In this document: positions 1 through 10,267 of the stretch, in pieces | Layout: each line of letters starts with the position of its first letter | Numbering within the stretch: the stretch's first letter is position 1 | Source: Polaromonas sp. AER18D-145 | Lineage (GTDB): Bacteria > Pseudomonadota > Gammaproteobacteria > Burkholderiales > Burkholderiaceae_C | Direction of reading: 5' to 3' | NCBI RefSeq assembly: GCF_002379095.1 | Contig: NZ_NBZV01000016.1 | Span: forward strand, 1 to 64,000 | Length of the DNA: 64,000 bases | Notes under the pieces: generated by a model | The model's input: only the letters and a program-made list of their open reading frames with translations | Databases searched by the model: none | What the model was told of the DNA's origin: nothing | Position numbers and translations under genes: made by a program

Positions 1-85
1 GGTTAGGGGTGGGAGTGGGGAGTCGCCCCTACTGCCCAGGGCAAACCACAGGCGCAGCGTGACGCCTCGGACTTTGAACCCGAGA

Positions 86-1318
86 TCAGTCCGCCTGCTT
101 GCGCAGGAAAGCGGGAATCTCGAAGTCATCCATGCCGCCCGAAGCCAGCGCATCAACCTTGGCCGCCGCCTGCGTGCGGTTGGTGCGCCAGACGCTGGGG
201 ACCGCCATGTTGCCGTAGTCGGTCTGTGCCGAACCCATGCTGCTGCCGCCCGGATGGGCACCGCTGACGGTGCCGCCGCCGATCGCCATGTTGAGCACCG
301 GCATGTTGTCCGTGCCGGTACGCAGCACCTGCAGCGGAGGCGCCGTGCGGCGCATGCCCTGACGGCTTAGGCCGGTGGCGACCACGGTGACGCGGATGTC
401 TTCGCCCAGGTCGTCGTCATAGGCCGTGCCGTAGATCACATGCGCATCGGGCGAGGCGTAGGCGCGGATGGTGTTCATCGCGAGCTTGGACTCGTTGAGC
501 TTGAGCGAACCCTTGGCTGCGCTGATCAGCACCAGCACGCCCTTGGCACCTGACAGGTCAATGCCTTCGAGCAGCGGGCAGGCGACGGCCTGCTCGGCCG
601 CGATGCGTGCGCGGTCCGGGCCGTTGGCGCGGGCCGTGCCCATCATGGCCTTGCCGGGTTCGCCCATCACTGTGCGCACGTCTTCGAAGTCGACATTGAC
701 GTGGCCGGGGACGTTGATGATCTCGGCGATGCCGCCGACGGCGTTTTTCAGAACGTCGTTGGCGTGTGCAAAGGCTTCATCCTGCGTCACGTCGTCGCCC
801 AGCACCTCGAGCAGCTTCTCGTTGAGCACCACGATCAGCGAATCAACGTTGGCTTCCAGCTCGGCCAGGCCGAGGTCGGCATTGGTCATGCGGCGCCCGC
901 CCTCGAACTCGAAAGGCTTGGTCACCACACCGACGGTGAGGATGCCCATTTCTTTCGCGATGCGTGCAATCACCGGCGCCGCACCCGTGCCGGTGCCGCC
1001 GCCCATGCCGGCGGTGATGAACAGCATGTGCGCGCCGGCGATGGCGGCGCGGATGTCGTCCACCGCCATCTCGGCCGCGTCGCGGCCCTTCTCGGGCTTG
1101 CTGCCTGCGCCCAGGCCGCTGCCGCCGAGCTGGATCTGCTTGTGCGCGCTGCCGCGGCCGAGCGCCTGTGCGTCGGTGTTGGCGCAGATGAACTCCACGC
1201 CCTGGACGTTGCGCTCGATCATGTGTTCGACCGCATTGCCGCCGCCGCCACCCACGCCGATCACCTTGATCTGCGTGCCCTGGTTGAACTCTTCGATTTC
1301 AATCATTTCGATGCTCAT
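86..1318 (-). CDS. ftsZ: Cell division protein FtsZ
   Basis: Tubulin-like GTPase that polymerises into the cytokinetic Z ring at midcell. The 410-residue protein shows the N-terminal nucleotide-binding GVGGGGGNAV, the GTP signature loop GGGTGTG at residues 106-112, and the conserved C-terminal tail peptide DDFEIPAFLRKQ that binds FtsA and other membrane tethers. The ATG at 1316-1318 is preceded by GGAGG five bases upstream, so the start is secure. It is the last gene of the dcw cluster, 143 bp after ftsA. The linker before the tail peptide is short and low in complexity, as usual. Length is normal for beta-proteobacteria. Confidence 0.98.
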   Translation of the reverse strand: MSIEMIEIEEFNQGTQIKVIGVGGGGGNAVEHMIERNVQGVEFICANTDAQALGRGSAHKQIQLGGSGLGAGSKPEKGRDAAEMAVDDIRAAIAGAHMLFITAGMGGGTGTGAAPVIARIAKEMGILTVGVVTKPFEFEGGRRMTNADLGLAELEANVDSLIVVLNEKLLEVLGDDVTQDEAFAHANDVLKNAVGGIAEIINVPGHVNVDFEDVRTVMGEPGKAMMGTARANGPDRARIAAEQAVACPLLEGIDLSGAKGVLVLISAAKGSLKLNESKLAMNTIRAYASPDAHVIYGTAYDDDLGEDIRVTVVATGLSRQGMRRTAPPLQVLRTGTDNMPVLNMAIGGGTVSGAHPGGSSMGSAQTDYGNMAVPSVWRTNRTQAAAKVDALASGGMDDFEIPAFLRKQAD

Positions 1319-1461
1319 GTGAGCCTCCTATCCATATGTTGCAGTTGCCAAAAATTTTTATTAGTTTCTTTTCGAGGGGGAAAACCGTCACGCAGGGGGA
1401 TCGGCGCCCCCCGAGTGGCTGCAGCGCGGACTCCGCCAGATAAAAACAGGAAATTTTTTCA

Positions 1462-2691
1462 TCAGAAGTTCCCCACCAGCCAGTCCTTGACCCGGCCAAA
1501 AGCGTTGTGAACACTGCCTGCCTTCTGCGCGACGCGATGCCCGCGCATGCGCGCCAGCCGGGCTTCCTCGAGCAAACCCATGACGGTGGCCGCGCGCGGC
1601 TGGGCCACCATGTCCGACAGTGCGCTGGAATAACGCGGAATGCCGCGCCGCACCGGCTTGAGAAAAATGTCTTCGCCGAGTTCGACCATGCCCGGCATCA
1701 CCGCGCTGCCGCCGGTGATCACGATGCCGGACGACAGCACCTCCTCGTACCCGGACTCGCGGATGACCTGCTGCACCAGCGAGAAGATTTCCTCGATGCG
1801 CGGCTCGATCACGCCGGCCAGCGCCTGCTTGCTGAGCATGCGCGGCCCGCGGTCGCCCAGGCCCGGCACCTCGACCTGGGTGTCCGGGTCGGCCAGCAGC
1901 TGTTTGGCAAAACCGCTTTCGACCTTGATGTCTTCGGCGTCCTTGGTCGGGGTGCGCAGCGCCATGGCGATGTCGCTGGTGATCAGGTCGCCGGCGATCG
2001 GGATCACGGCCGTGTGGCGGATCGCGCCGCCGGTGAAAATCGCCACATCGGTGGTGCCCGCGCCGATGTCGACCAGCGCCACACCGAGTTCCTGCTCGTC
2101 GCGGCTGAGCACCGACAGGCTGGAAGCCAGCGGGTTGAGCATCAGCTGGTCCACTTCGAGACCGCAGCGCCGGACACACTTGATGATGTTTTCCGCCGCA
2201 CTTTGCGCGCCGGTCACGATGTGCACCTTGGCCTCGAGCCGGATGCCGCTCATGCCGATGGGTTCGCGCACGTCCTGGCCGTCGATGACGAATTCCTGCG
2301 GCTCGACCAGCAGCAGGCGCTGGTCGGTGGAGATGTTGATGGCCTTGGCCGTCTCGATGACACGGGCCACATCGGCCTGCGTGACTTCCTTGTCCTTGAC
2401 CGCCACCATGCCGCTGGAGTTGATGCCGCGGATGTGGCTGCCGGTGATGCCGGTGTAGACCCGCGCGATCTTGCAGTCGGCCATCAGTTCGGCTTCCTTC
2501 AGCGCCTGCTGGATGCTCTGCACCGTGGCGTCGATATTGACCACCACGCCGCGCTTGAGCCCGTTGCTGTAGGCGATGCCCAGGCCGGCCAGCTTGAGCT
2601 CGCCGCCGGGCAGGACCTCGGCCACCACCGCCATGACCTTGCTGGTCCCGATGTCCAGCCCCACCACGAGATCTTTGTATTCTTTCGCCAT
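1462..2691 (-). CDS. ftsA: Cell division protein FtsA
   Basis: Actin-like ATPase that anchors FtsZ filaments to the inner face of the membrane. The 409-residue protein begins MAKEYKDLVVGLDIGTSK, giving the phosphate-1 loop at residues 12-18, and has the phosphate-2 motif GAGTTDVAIF. It ends in a short amphipathic helix (NAFGRVKDWLVGNF) that fits the membrane-targeting sequence. A longer reading frame reaches 2766, but the ATG at 2691 matches family N-termini and lies only 4 bp from the ftsQ stop. It sits between ftsQ and ftsZ, the standard order. Confidence 0.97.
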   Translation of the reverse strand: MAKEYKDLVVGLDIGTSKVMAVVAEVLPGGELKLAGLGIAYSNGLKRGVVVNIDATVQSIQQALKEAELMADCKIARVYTGITGSHIRGINSSGMVAVKDKEVTQADVARVIETAKAINISTDQRLLLVEPQEFVIDGQDVREPIGMSGIRLEAKVHIVTGAQSAAENIIKCVRRCGLEVDQLMLNPLASSLSVLSRDEQELGVALVDIGAGTTDVAIFTGGAIRHTAVIPIAGDLITSDIAMALRTPTKDAEDIKVESGFAKQLLADPDTQVEVPGLGDRGPRMLSKQALAGVIEPRIEEIFSLVQQVIRESGYEEVLSSGIVITGGSAVMPGMVELGEDIFLKPVRRGIPRYSSALSDMVAQPRAATVMGLLEEARLARMRGHRVAQKAGSVHNAFGRVKDWLVGNF

Positions 2692-2695
2692 ATCT

Positions 2696-3487
2696 TTACC
2701 TTTTTGCTTTCCTGTCCTCTTTGCCGCCCAACACCGTGGTGGTGACGCCTCTGAGCTTGAGTGCATACCCGTTGCTGTAACGCAGGTCGGCCGACTCGAG
2801 ATTGCGGCCGAACCTGCTGGACACCTGCGTCAGCGTGGCGATGAAGCGCTCGGCCCGGCTGTGGATCTCGTCGGGGGAGCCCAGCCCCAGCTCGATCACC
2901 ACACCGTCCTCGAGCCTGGCCCGCCAGCTGCCGCGGGCCGTCAGCTCCAGCAGTTCCAGCCGCGTGTCCAATTTTTCGAACACCGGGGCCAGCCTGCGGT
3001 AACCCGCCAGAACCAGCACGGCCTGGCCCTGCGGCCCGTTAAGCAGCGGCAGATCGTCGACCTCGACGTCGCCCTGGTTGGCTTCGAACACCTCGCCGTA
3101 GCTGTTGACCAGGCGGGCGTCGCCCTCCTGCCCCCAGAAGGCGATGGCCTGGTGCTCCTGCAGCACCACCCGCAGCCGGTTGGGGAACTCGCGCTGCACC
3201 ACCGCCTTGCGCACCCAGGGCACGCTCTCGAACGCCGCCTGTGTCCGGACCAGATCGACGGTGAAAAAATTGCCTGCCAGCTTGGGCACGACATTGGCGC
3301 GCAGCGTGACCGCGTTGTTGTGGCCCAGGTCGCCGCCGACCCGGATGGCCGTGAGGCGGAACAGGTTCTGCTGCAGCAGCCACGACACCCCGAAGGTCAC
3401 CAGCATGCCCGCAAACGCCAGCCCCAGCACCAGCGATGTGGTGTTCATGAGCTTGACGTCCAGCGGGACAGGCAGGGTTTGGCTCAC
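2696..3487 (-). CDS. ftsQ: Cell division protein FtsQ
   Basis: Bitopic division protein that links early and late divisome parts as part of the FtsQLB complex. It has a short cytoplasmic N-terminus, one membrane helix at about residues 17-38, a POTRA domain (about 43-112, starting [10 protein letters not shown]) and a periplasmic beta domain. The GTG start overlaps the ddl stop as GTGA, which indicates translational coupling. At 263 residues it is close to the E. coli protein. No unusual features were seen. Confidence 0.95.
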   Translation of the reverse strand: MSQTLPVPLDVKLMNTTSLVLGLAFAGMLVTFGVSWLLQQNLFRLTAIRVGGDLGHNNAVTLRANVVPKLAGNFFTVDLVRTQAAFESVPWVRKAVVQREFPNRLRVVLQEHQAIAFWGQEGDARLVNSYGEVFEANQGDVEVDDLPLLNGPQGQAVLVLAGYRRLAPVFEKLDTRLELLELTARGSWRARLEDGVVIELGLGSPDEIHSRAERFIATLTQVSSRFGRNLESADLRYSNGYALKLRGVTTTVLGGKEDRKAKR

Positions 3488-4461
3488 GCAGCGCCTCCCG
3501 GAGTACGCGGGTTGTCCAGGCTGGCCGTGCGCAGCACGTCCAGGCAGAGGTCCTCATAACTGATGCCCGCGGCGCGTGCCGACATCGGCACCAGCGAATG
3601 GCCGGTCATGCCGGGCGAGGTGTTGATTTCCAGCAGGTAGGGCTGGCGGGTTTTGCCGTCGATCATCACGTCGAGGCGGCCCCAGCCGCGGCAGCCCAGC
3701 AGGCGGTAGGCCTTGAGCACCAGCGCCTGGATCGCCGCTTCCTCGCCCGCCGGCAGGCCGCAGGGCACCAGGTATTGCGTGGTGTCGGTGAAGTACTTGT
3801 TCTGGTAGTCGTAGTTGCCCTCGGGCGCGACGATGCGGATCACCGGCAGGGCCCGCGCATCCTCGCCCGTGCCCAGCACCGGGCAGGTCACTTCATCACC
3901 GCTGATGAACTGCTCGCACAACACGTCGGCATCCATTTGCGCAGCCTGTTCCACTGCATCGACCATGCCGGAATAACCGGCCACTTTGACCACGCCGATG
4001 GACGAACCCTCGCGCGCCGGCTTGACGATCAGCGGCAACCCCAGGTCGTCGGGGACCGCAATCACCTGCTGGCGCTCAAAGGCGCCGCGGCGCAGCAAGG
4101 TGTACTTTGGAGTCGACAGGCCCTCGGCCAGCCAGATGCGCTTGGTCATGACCTTGTCGATGGCGATGCTGGAGGCCATCACGCCGGACCCGGTGTAGGG
4201 AATGCCCAACAGTTCGAGCGCGCCCTGCACCGTGCCGTCTTCGCCAAAGCGGCCATGCAGCGCAATGAAGCAGCGCTCGAAGTTCTCGCGTTTGAGCTCG
4301 CCGAGGTCGCGCTCTGCCGGGTCGAAGGCGTGGGCATCAACGCCGCGCGAACGCAGTGCCTCCAACACCCCGCGGCCCGACATCAGCGACACCTCGCGCT
4401 CCGCGGAGTGGCCACCCAGCAGCACCGCCACCTTGCCAAATTGGGAGTCTTTCAGGCTCAC
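3484..4461 (-). CDS. ddl: D-alanine--D-alanine ligase
   Basis: ATP-grasp enzyme that joins two D-alanines for the peptidoglycan stem peptide; cytoplasmic. The 325-residue protein has the N-terminal [14 protein letters not shown] motif, the Gly-rich EGSSIGV loop, and the C-terminal [13 protein letters not shown] metal/ATP-binding segment. The open frame extends to 4554, but the GTG at 4459-4461 overlaps the murC stop as GTGA, matching the coupling seen through this cluster, so I use it. The stretch just upstream of this start is a copy of the dispersed GCTAC...AAGGGC repeat that also encodes the MurC C-terminus. Confidence 0.96.
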   Translation of the reverse strand: MSLKDSQFGKVAVLLGGHSAEREVSLMSGRGVLEALRSRGVDAHAFDPAERDLGELKRENFERCFIALHGRFGEDGTVQGALELLGIPYTGSGVMASSIAIDKVMTKRIWLAEGLSTPKYTLLRRGAFERQQVIAVPDDLGLPLIVKPAREGSSIGVVKVAGYSGMVDAVEQAAQMDADVLCEQFISGDEVTCPVLGTGEDARALPVIRIVAPEGNYDYQNKYFTDTTQYLVPCGLPAGEEAAIQALVLKAYRLLGCRGWGRLDVMIDGKTRQPYLLEINTSPGMTGHSLVPMSARAAGISYEDLCLDVLRTASLDNPRTPGGAA

Positions 4462-4503
4462 AGCCCTTTTCCTTCCTGCGCAGAACGCTCTGTTTTTTGT
4501 AGC
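4450..4503 (-). repeat. Dispersed GCTAC...AAGGGC repeat, copy in murC 3' end
   Basis: On the minus strand this reads GCTACAAAAAACAGAGCG, then TGCGC, then AAAAGGGCTGTGAG, matching the layout of the other copies in this window (5998, 22684, 28344, 35031, 38707, 43177, 59746). It encodes the MurC C-terminus and covers the ddl GTG start region. Confidence 0.7.
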
Positions 4504-5891
4504 ATTTCGACCAACTTGCCGGGCACCGCACCAATCGTGCCGGCCCCCATGCACAGCACCACGTCGCCGTCCCGGGCGTTGTCGGCGATCGCCTGCGGCA
4601 TGGCCTCGATGTCGTCGACGAACACCGGCTCGACCTTGCCGGCCACCCGCAGCGCGCGTGCCAGCGAACGGCCGTCGGCCGCCACAATCGGCGGCTCGCC
4701 GGCGGCGTAGACCTCGGACAGCAGCACACTGTCGGCCTGGGCTATGACTTTCACAAAATCTTCAAAGCAGTCGCGCGTGCGGGTGAAGCGGTGCGGCTGG
4801 AAGGCCAGCACCAGGCGCCGGCCCGGGTAGGCACCACGCGCCGCCGCCAGCGTGGCGGCCATCTCGACCGGGTGGTGGCCGTAGTCATCAATCACGGTGA
4901 AACTGCCGCCGGCGGGCGCCGGCACGTCGCCGTAATGCTGGAAGCGCCGGCCCACGCCCTTGAATTCGGCCAGCGCCTTCTGCACCGAGGCGTCGGGGAT
5001 GTTGAGCTCCACAGCGACCGCGATGGCCGACAGGGCATTGAGCACGTTGTGCTCGCCGGGCAGGTTCAGCACCACCGGCAGGTCGGGGAGGACGACGCCG
5101 TTGCGCCGCTGCACCGTGAAGTGCATCTGCCCGCCGACCGCCTTCACGTTGATGGCGCGCACCTGGGCGTCTTCGCCAAAACCGTAGCTGGTGATGGGGC
5201 AGGACACCTGGGGCACGATCTCGCGCACGGCCGCATCGTCGGTGCACAAAATCGCCGTGCCATAAAACGGCATGCGGTGCAGGAAATCGACGAAGGCCTT
5301 CTTCAGGTTGCCGAAGTCGTGGCCGTAGGTCTCCATGTGGTCGGCATCGATGTTGGTCACCACTGCCATCACCGGCAACAGGTTGAGGAAGGAGGCATCC
5401 GACTCGTCGGCCTCGACCACGATGTAGTCGCCCGAACCCAGCCGCGCATTGGCGCCGGCGCTGTTCAGGCGCCCGCCGATCACAAAGGTCGGATCCAGCC
5501 CGCCCTCGGCCAGTATGCTGGCGACCAGGCTGGTGGTGGTGGTCTTGCCATGCGTGCCGGCGATCGCAATGCCCTGCTTCAGGCGCATCAGTTCGGCCAG
5601 CATCAGTGCACGCGGCACCACGGGGATGCGTTTTTCGCGCGCTGCCAGCACCTCGGGGTTGTCGGGTTTGACCGCCGTCGAGGTGACGACCGCATCGACA
5701 CTGGCCAGGTTTTCCGCGGCGTGCCCGACAAAGGTCTGGATGCCCAGCCCGGCCAGGCGGCGCAAGGTGGCGCTGTCGGACAGGTCGGAGCCGGAGATCA
5801 CGTAACCGAGGTTGTGCAGGACCTCGGCAATGCCGGACATGCCGGACCCGCCCAGGCCGATGAAGTGAATGTGTTTGATCGCGTGTTTCAT
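4458..5891 (-). CDS. murC: UDP-N-acetylmuramate--L-alanine ligase
   Basis: Cytoplasmic Mur ligase that adds L-Ala to UDP-MurNAc using ATP. The 477-residue protein has the N-terminal Rossmann motif GLGGSGMSG (12-20), the P-loop GTHGKT at 112-117 and the DDYGHHP segment of the C-terminal domain. Its ATG overlaps the murG stop as ATGA. The last 15 residues ([16 protein letters not shown] region) are encoded by a copy of the dispersed repeat at about 4450-4503, and the same MLQKTER string occurs near the MurG C-terminus. The catalytic domains are intact, so I expect normal function. Confidence 0.97.
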   Translation of the reverse strand: MKHAIKHIHFIGLGGSGMSGIAEVLHNLGYVISGSDLSDSATLRRLAGLGIQTFVGHAAENLASVDAVVTSTAVKPDNPEVLAAREKRIPVVPRALMLAELMRLKQGIAIAGTHGKTTTTSLVASILAEGGLDPTFVIGGRLNSAGANARLGSGDYIVVEADESDASFLNLLPVMAVVTNIDADHMETYGHDFGNLKKAFVDFLHRMPFYGTAILCTDDAAVREIVPQVSCPITSYGFGEDAQVRAINVKAVGGQMHFTVQRRNGVVLPDLPVVLNLPGEHNVLNALSAIAVAVELNIPDASVQKALAEFKGVGRRFQHYGDVPAPAGGSFTVIDDYGHHPVEMAATLAAARGAYPGRRLVLAFQPHRFTRTRDCFEDFVKVIAQADSVLLSEVYAAGEPPIVAADGRSLARALRVAGKVEPVFVDDIEAMPQAIADNARDGDVVLCMGAGTIGAVPGKLVEMLQKTERSAQEGKGL

Positions 5892-6964
5892 GTCGCCAGC
5901 TCCTCGCAGGCGGCCACCACGTCGGCGGTGGCATCTGTTTTTTGCATCTTTTTTGCCTGAAGCGCCCGCTGCAAAAGCGCAGGCCGCTCTGTTTTTTGTA
6001 GCATGTCTGCCAGAAATTCGGGTGTCAGGTCACGCTGCTGCACCAGCCAGCCGCCGCCGTTGTCCACGAGAAAAGCGGCGTTGGTGGTCTGGTGATCGTC
6101 CACCGCGGCCGGAAACGGCACGAACAGCGCCGCGGCGCCGATGGCCGCAATTTCGGTCACGGTGCTGGCACCGGCGCGGCAGACCACCAGGTCGGCCTCG
6201 GCGAAAGCCCGGGCCGTGTCGTTGATGAAGGGCGTGAGTTCAGCCTGCACACCGGCGGCGCGGTAGTTCTCGCGCAGCGCCTCGATTTGCCGGGCACCGC
6301 TCTGGTGGATGACGTGGGGACGCTGCGCCTCGGGAATCAGGGCCAGGGCCTGCGGCACGATGCGGTTCAGCGCCTGCGCGCCCAGGCTGCCACCGACCAC
6401 CAGTAATTTCAGGGGCCCGCTGCGGCCGGCAAACCGGACCGCCGGGTCGGGCTGCTGGGTAAAGGCCGGGCGCAGGGGGTTGCCCACCCAGGTCGCTTTT
6501 TTCAGCACCCCCGGGAAGGCCGTGAACACCCGGTCGGCCACACCCGCCAGCACCTTGTTGACCAGCCCGGCGACCGAGTTCTGCTCATGCAGCACCAGCG
6601 GCTTGCCCAGCAACACACTCATCATGCCGGCGGGAAAGGCAATGTAGCCGCCCAGCCCCACGACCACGTCGGGCCTGACCCGGCGCACAACCGCAATGCT
6701 TTGCCAGAAGGCCCTGAGCAGGCGCAGCGGCAGCAGGGCCAGCGTGGTCACCCCCTTGCCGCGCACGCCCGAAAACTCAATGCTCTCGAAGGGAAAACCG
6801 CGCGGCGGTACGAGCTGGCTCTCCATGCTCGGATGGTCGGCCGTGCCTCTGCCGCCCAGCCAGTGCACGCGCCAGCCACGCTCACGCAGCGCCTCGGCCA
6901 CGGCCAAGCCCGGGAAGATGTGGCCGCCGGTGCCGCCGGCCATGATGAGGGCGCACTTGCTCAT
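5888..6964 (-). CDS. murG: UDP-GlcNAc:lipid I N-acetylglucosaminyltransferase MurG
   Basis: Membrane-associated GT-B glycosyltransferase that converts lipid I to lipid II on the inner leaflet. The 358-residue protein starts with the glycine loop [14 protein letters not shown] (10-23) and has the C-terminal donor-binding region with [12 protein letters not shown]. The ATG at 6964 is chosen over a longer frame because the upstream codons only translate a palindromic REP element. Near its C-terminus, residues [19 protein letters not shown] come from a dispersed-repeat copy, so this end is longer and different from typical MurG. Confidence 0.96.
   Translation of the reverse strand: MSKCALIMAGGTGGHIFPGLAVAEALRERGWRVHWLGGRGTADHPSMESQLVPPRGFPFESIEFSGVRGKGVTTLALLPLRLLRAFWQSIAVVRRVRPDVVVGLGGYIAFPAGMMSVLLGKPLVLHEQNSVAGLVNKVLAGVADRVFTAFPGVLKKATWVGNPLRPAFTQQPDPAVRFAGRSGPLKLLVVGGSLGAQALNRIVPQALALIPEAQRPHVIHQSGARQIEALRENYRAAGVQAELTPFINDTARAFAEADLVVCRAGASTVTEIAAIGAAALFVPFPAAVDDHQTTNAAFLVDNGGGWLVQQRDLTPEFLADMLQKTERPALLQRALQAKKMQKTDATADVVAACEELAT
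5948..6002 (-). repeat. Dispersed GCTAC...AAGGGC repeat, copy inside murG
   Basis: The minus strand reads ATGCTACAAAAAACAGAGCG followed by CCTGCGC, nearly identical to the copy in murC over about 30 bases and then diverging. It lies in frame near the murG 3' end. A second partial piece (ATGCAAAAAACAGATGC) follows immediately. Confidence 0.65.
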
Positions 6965-6978
6965 AGTGTCACCTCTTG

Positions 6979-7064
6979 CCCCCTCTCCCCTTGGGAGAGG
7001 GCGGGGGTGAGGGCATCGCACCGGCCGAGAGCCCTCACCCTGACCCTCTCCCAGAGGGAGAGGG
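6979..7064. repeat. Paired REP-like palindromes between ftsW and murG
   Basis: Two inverted units face each other: CCCTCTCCCCTTGGGAGAGGG at 6981-7001 followed by GGGGGTGAGGGC, then GCCCTCACCCTGACCCTCTC ending in a second CCTCTCCCAGAGGGAGAGG stem at 7030-7064. Together they can form one long hairpin or two small ones. They open a 127-bp gap in an otherwise overlapping operon. A related single unit is at 41960-41994. Confidence 0.8.
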
Positions 7065-7091
7065 AAAAGAAGGGAACTGTGTGCAGCATGT

Positions 7092-8345
7092 TCACGACCG
7101 CCCTCCGCGCATCAACAGCCTGTTTTCATAATCGATGCGCAGGACAACGGCCAGCGAAATCAGGTTCATCAGAATTGCCGAGCCGCCGTAACTCATCAGC
7201 GGCAGGGTCAGCCCCTTGGTCGGCAGGGCGCCCAGGTTCACGCCCATGTTGATGAAGGCCTGGAAGCCTATCCAGATGCCCACACCCTGGGCCACCAGGC
7301 CGGCAAACAGGCGGTCCAGCGCAATCGACTGGCGACCGATGTGCATGATGCGGCGCGTCATCCACATGAAGGCACCGATCACGCAGAGAACACCCAGCAG
7401 GCCGAACTCCTCGCCGATCACCGCCAGCAGGAAATCGGTGTGGGCTTCCGGCAGCCAGTGCAGTTTTTCGATGCTGCCGCCCAGACCGACACCGAAAATT
7501 TCGCCACGCCCGAAGGCAATCAGCGAATGCGACAGCTGGTAGCCCTTGCCCAGCGCGTATTTGTCGCTCCAGGGATCGAGGTAGGCAAAAATCCGCTCGC
7601 GGCGCCAGTCGCTGAGCATCACCATCAGCGCAAAGGCGATCACCACCACGGTGGCGATGACAAAAAACATGCGGGCGTTGACACCGCCGAGGAAAAGAAT
7701 GCCCATGGCGATCACCGAGATGACCATGAAGGCGCCCATGTCGGGCTCGGCCAGCAAAAGCAGCCCCACAATGCCAATCGCCACGGCCATCGGCATGACG
7801 GCGCGGAAGAAGCGTTCCTTGACCTCCATCTTGCGCACCATGTAGTCGGCAGCGTACAGCAGCACCGCAAACTTCGCGAGCTCCGAAGGCTGGAAGTTCA
7901 TGAAACCCAGCGAGATCCAGCGGCGTGCGCCGTTGACACCCTTGCCGATGAAGGGGATCAGCACCAGCATCAGCAGCACCAGCGAGGCCACAAACAGCCA
8001 GGGTGCGACTTTTTCCCAGGTCGACACCGGCACCTGGAAAGTCAGCAAGGCAACGGCAAAGGCCACCCCCAGCGACAGCGCATGGCGCAGCAGGAAGTGG
8101 GTGTGTGCATAACGCGCGAACTTCGGGTTGTCCGGCATGGCGATGGACGCGGAGTACACCATGACCAGGCCCCAGACCAGCAGAGCCACCGTGACCCAGA
8201 TCAGTGCCTGGTCCACCCCCGACAGGCGGACCGGCGCCGACTCGGAACGCGAGCGGCGCTGGCCGCCCAGCCGGACCGGCAGCCCCTCGGGCGCAGCGCC
8301 GCCCAGGCTGGAGAACCAGCCGAAAAGACGGGCAGCCATCGTCAT
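7092..8345 (-). CDS. ftsW: Peptidoglycan glycosyltransferase / divisome SEDS protein FtsW
   Basis: SEDS-family polytopic membrane protein that polymerises septal peptidoglycan together with FtsI. The 417-residue protein has about ten hydrophobic segments and conserved SEDS stretches such as [14 protein letters not shown] and the C-terminal [15 protein letters not shown] use the ATG at 8343-8345 because it overlaps the murD stop as ATGA; the longer frame to 8390 lies within murD. The N-terminal 45 residues are hydrophilic and extend further than in E. coli FtsW. Confidence 0.97.
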   Translation of the reverse strand: MTMAARLFGWFSSLGGAAPEGLPVRLGGQRRSRSESAPVRLSGVDQALIWVTVALLVWGLVMVYSASIAMPDNPKFARYAHTHFLLRHALSLGVAFAVALLTFQVPVSTWEKVAPWLFVASLVLLMLVLIPFIGKGVNGARRWISLGFMNFQPSELAKFAVLLYAADYMVRKMEVKERFFRAVMPMAVAIGIVGLLLLAEPDMGAFMVISVIAMGILFLGGVNARMFFVIATVVVIAFALMVMLSDWRRERIFAYLDPWSDKYALGKGYQLSHSLIAFGRGEIFGVGLGGSIEKLHWLPEAHTDFLLAVIGEEFGLLGVLCVIGAFMWMTRRIMHIGRQSIALDRLFAGLVAQGVGIWIGFQAFINMGVNLGALPTKGLTLPLMSYGGSAILMNLISLAVVLRIDYENRLLMRGGRS

Positions 8346-10267
8346 GACACCACCCCCGCGTCCTGTGCGAGCGCCTGGACCGCGTCGCAAAACACCTGGG
8401 CGCGGTGCCCATAGTTGTCGAACATGTCAAAACTCGCGCAGGCCGGCGACATCAACACCGCATCGCCGGTTTGCGCCTGCCGGGCCGCCAGTTCAACAGC
8501 GGCCTGCATGGAATCGGCATTGAACAGGGGCACGCCCGTGCCTTCCAGCGCCGCACGGATCAGTGGCGCATCGCGCCCGATCAGCACGACTGCCCTGGCA
8601 TGCTGGCGCACGGGTCCGGCCAGCGGAGAAAAGTCCTGCCCCTTGCCTTCGCCACCGGCGATCAGCACCAGTTGGCGTTCGGCACCCAGGCCGGTCAACG
8701 CCGCCACGGTGGCACCCACATTGGTGCCCTTGCTGTCGTCAAAATACTCGACGTCGTGGACCACCGCCACCGGGGTCATGCGGTGCGGCTCGCCCGTGTA
8801 CTCGCGCAGGCCGTGCAGCATGGACGCCAGGTTGCCGCCCACCGCGCCGGCCAGCGCCAGCGCCGCCAGCGCGTTGGTGGCGTTGTGGCGGCCACGGATG
8901 CGCAGGGCCTCGACCGGCATCAGGCGCTGGATGTACAGCACCACTTCTTCGTCCTTGCGGCGCTTGACGGTTTCGTCGGCCTCGGCAGCACGCACCAGCC
9001 AGGCCATGCCATTGACGGTTTCTATGCCGAAGTCGCCCGGCCGTTGCGGCATGCCCAGCCCGAAGGTCACGTATTCGCGCCACTTCGGCTTTTGCAGCTT
9101 GAGGCGCACCGGCTCGGGCAGCATGGCCATCACCGCCGGATCATCGCGATTGAGCACCATCAGGCCCTTGCTGCCGAAGATGCACGCCTTGGCCGCGCCG
9201 TAGGCTTGCATGCTGCCGTGCCAGTCCAGATGGTCCTGCGTCAGGTTCAACACCGTTGCGACGGTGGGCTCAAAACCCTGCACGCCGTCGAGCTGGAAGC
9301 TCGACAGCTCCAGCACCCAGACCTCGGGCAGGCTACCCGCATCGAGGTGCTGTGCCAGCATGTCCAGCAGGTTGGGGCCGATGTTTCCCGCCACCGCCAC
9401 GGTTTTTCCGCCATGGGCCACCAGCTGGCCGGTCAGCGCCGTCGTGGTCGTCTTGCCGTTGGTCCCGGTGATCGCCAGCACCTTGGGGGTGTAACTACGT
9501 TCGGTCCGCAGTTCAAGCAGGGCCCGGGCGAACAGGTCCAGTTCGCCGCCCGTCCACAGGCCGATGGCCTGCGCCGCCTGCCAGACCGGGGCGACCTCCG
9601 CAGGCGACAGGCCCGGGCTCTTGAAAACGGCACGGATGTCCGTGCCCGCCACCAGGTCGGCCGCGAAAGCGCCGGCGCAGAATTCGACCTGCGGCAAGTC
9701 CGCCTGCAAGCGGGCCAGTTGGGGCGGCGTCTCGCGGGTATCGGCCACGGTGACACGCGCACCCTGACGAACGCACCAGCGGGTCATGGCCAACCCTGAA
9801 GCCCCCAGGCCCAGGATGAGGACATGCTGGCCGTGCAGCGCCGACACCAGTGTCTCATCAGATGACCCGGCGGCGGCAGGAGCGTCGTCTTCCCCACCAC
9901 CCTGCACGGTTTCGTCGGCCTGCGACGGCAACGGCGCCACGGGGACGGCCGGCAGGGCCTGCTCGGGGCTACTCACCTCGGCAAACAGTTGCGCGACAAA
10001 GGCCGCCGCATCACGCGCGGCCGTCAGGGTCTCGGGCAGGGGCCGTGTGCCCGCTTTGCCCGTCACCCCGGTGCCGACCGGGCTCGCTTCTGCCACCGGG
10101 GCTTGCGATGCCGGCTCTCCCAGGGGTATCCCCGCTGGCAACGCCGGCACGGCATCCAGCGCCGGCACAGGCGCCGGCACCAGTCCGTGCGCCTGCGTCA
10201 CCTCCACGGGAGACGCTTCGGGCGCATCTGGCGTTTCGCCGGGGTTGGGGGATTCGTTGATGTTCAT
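8342..10267 (-). CDS. murD: UDP-N-acetylmuramoyl-L-alanine--D-glutamate ligase with N-terminal extension
   Basis: Mur ligase that adds D-Glu to UDP-MurNAc-L-Ala in the cytoplasm. The conserved enzyme starts only at about residue 147 ([19 protein letters not shown]) and has GTNGKTTTT near residue 266. Ahead of it is an extension of about 140 residues rich in Pro, Ala, Val and Gly, with acidic patches and no Cys. The start at 10267 overlaps the mraY stop as ATGA, the coupling used elsewhere in this cluster, which supports translation of the extension. An internal start near 9850 cannot be excluded. Total length is 641 residues against about 440-500 usual. The reading frame also carries a loop insertion ([12 protein letters not shown] region). 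Confidence 0.93.
   Translation of the reverse strand: MNINESPNPGETPDAPEASPVEVTQAHGLVPAPVPALDAVPALPAGIPLGEPASQAPVAEASPVGTGVTGKAGTRPLPETLTAARDAAAFVAQLFAEVSSPEQALPAVPVAPLPSQADETVQGGGEDDAPAAAGSSDETLVSALHGQHVLILGLGASGLAMTRWCVRQGARVTVADTRETPPQLARLQADLPQVEFCAGAFAADLVAGTDIRAVFKSPGLSPAEVAPVWQAAQAIGLWTGGELDLFARALLELRTERSYTPKVLAITGTNGKTTTTALTGQLVAHGGKTVAVAGNIGPNLLDMLAQHLDAGSLPEVWVLELSSFQLDGVQGFEPTVATVLNLTQDHLDWHGSMQAYGAAKACIFGSKGLMVLNRDDPAVMAMLPEPVRLKLQKPKWREYVTFGLGMPQRPGDFGIETVNGMAWLVRAAEADETVKRRKDEEVVLYIQRLMPVEALRIRGRHNATNALAALALAGAVGGNLASMLHGLREYTGEPHRMTPVAVVHDVEYFDDSKGTNVGATVAALTGLGAERQLVLIAGGEGKGQDFSPLAGPVRQHARAVVLIGRDAPLIRAALEGTGVPLFNADSMQAAVELAARQAQTGDAVLMSPACASFDMFDNYGHRAQVFCDAVQALAQDAGVVS

Noticed and set aside
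1319..1461. Degenerate dispersed-repeat copy between ftsA and ftsZ
   Set aside because: Only GATAAAAACAGGAAAT resembles one block; the remaining blocks are absent.
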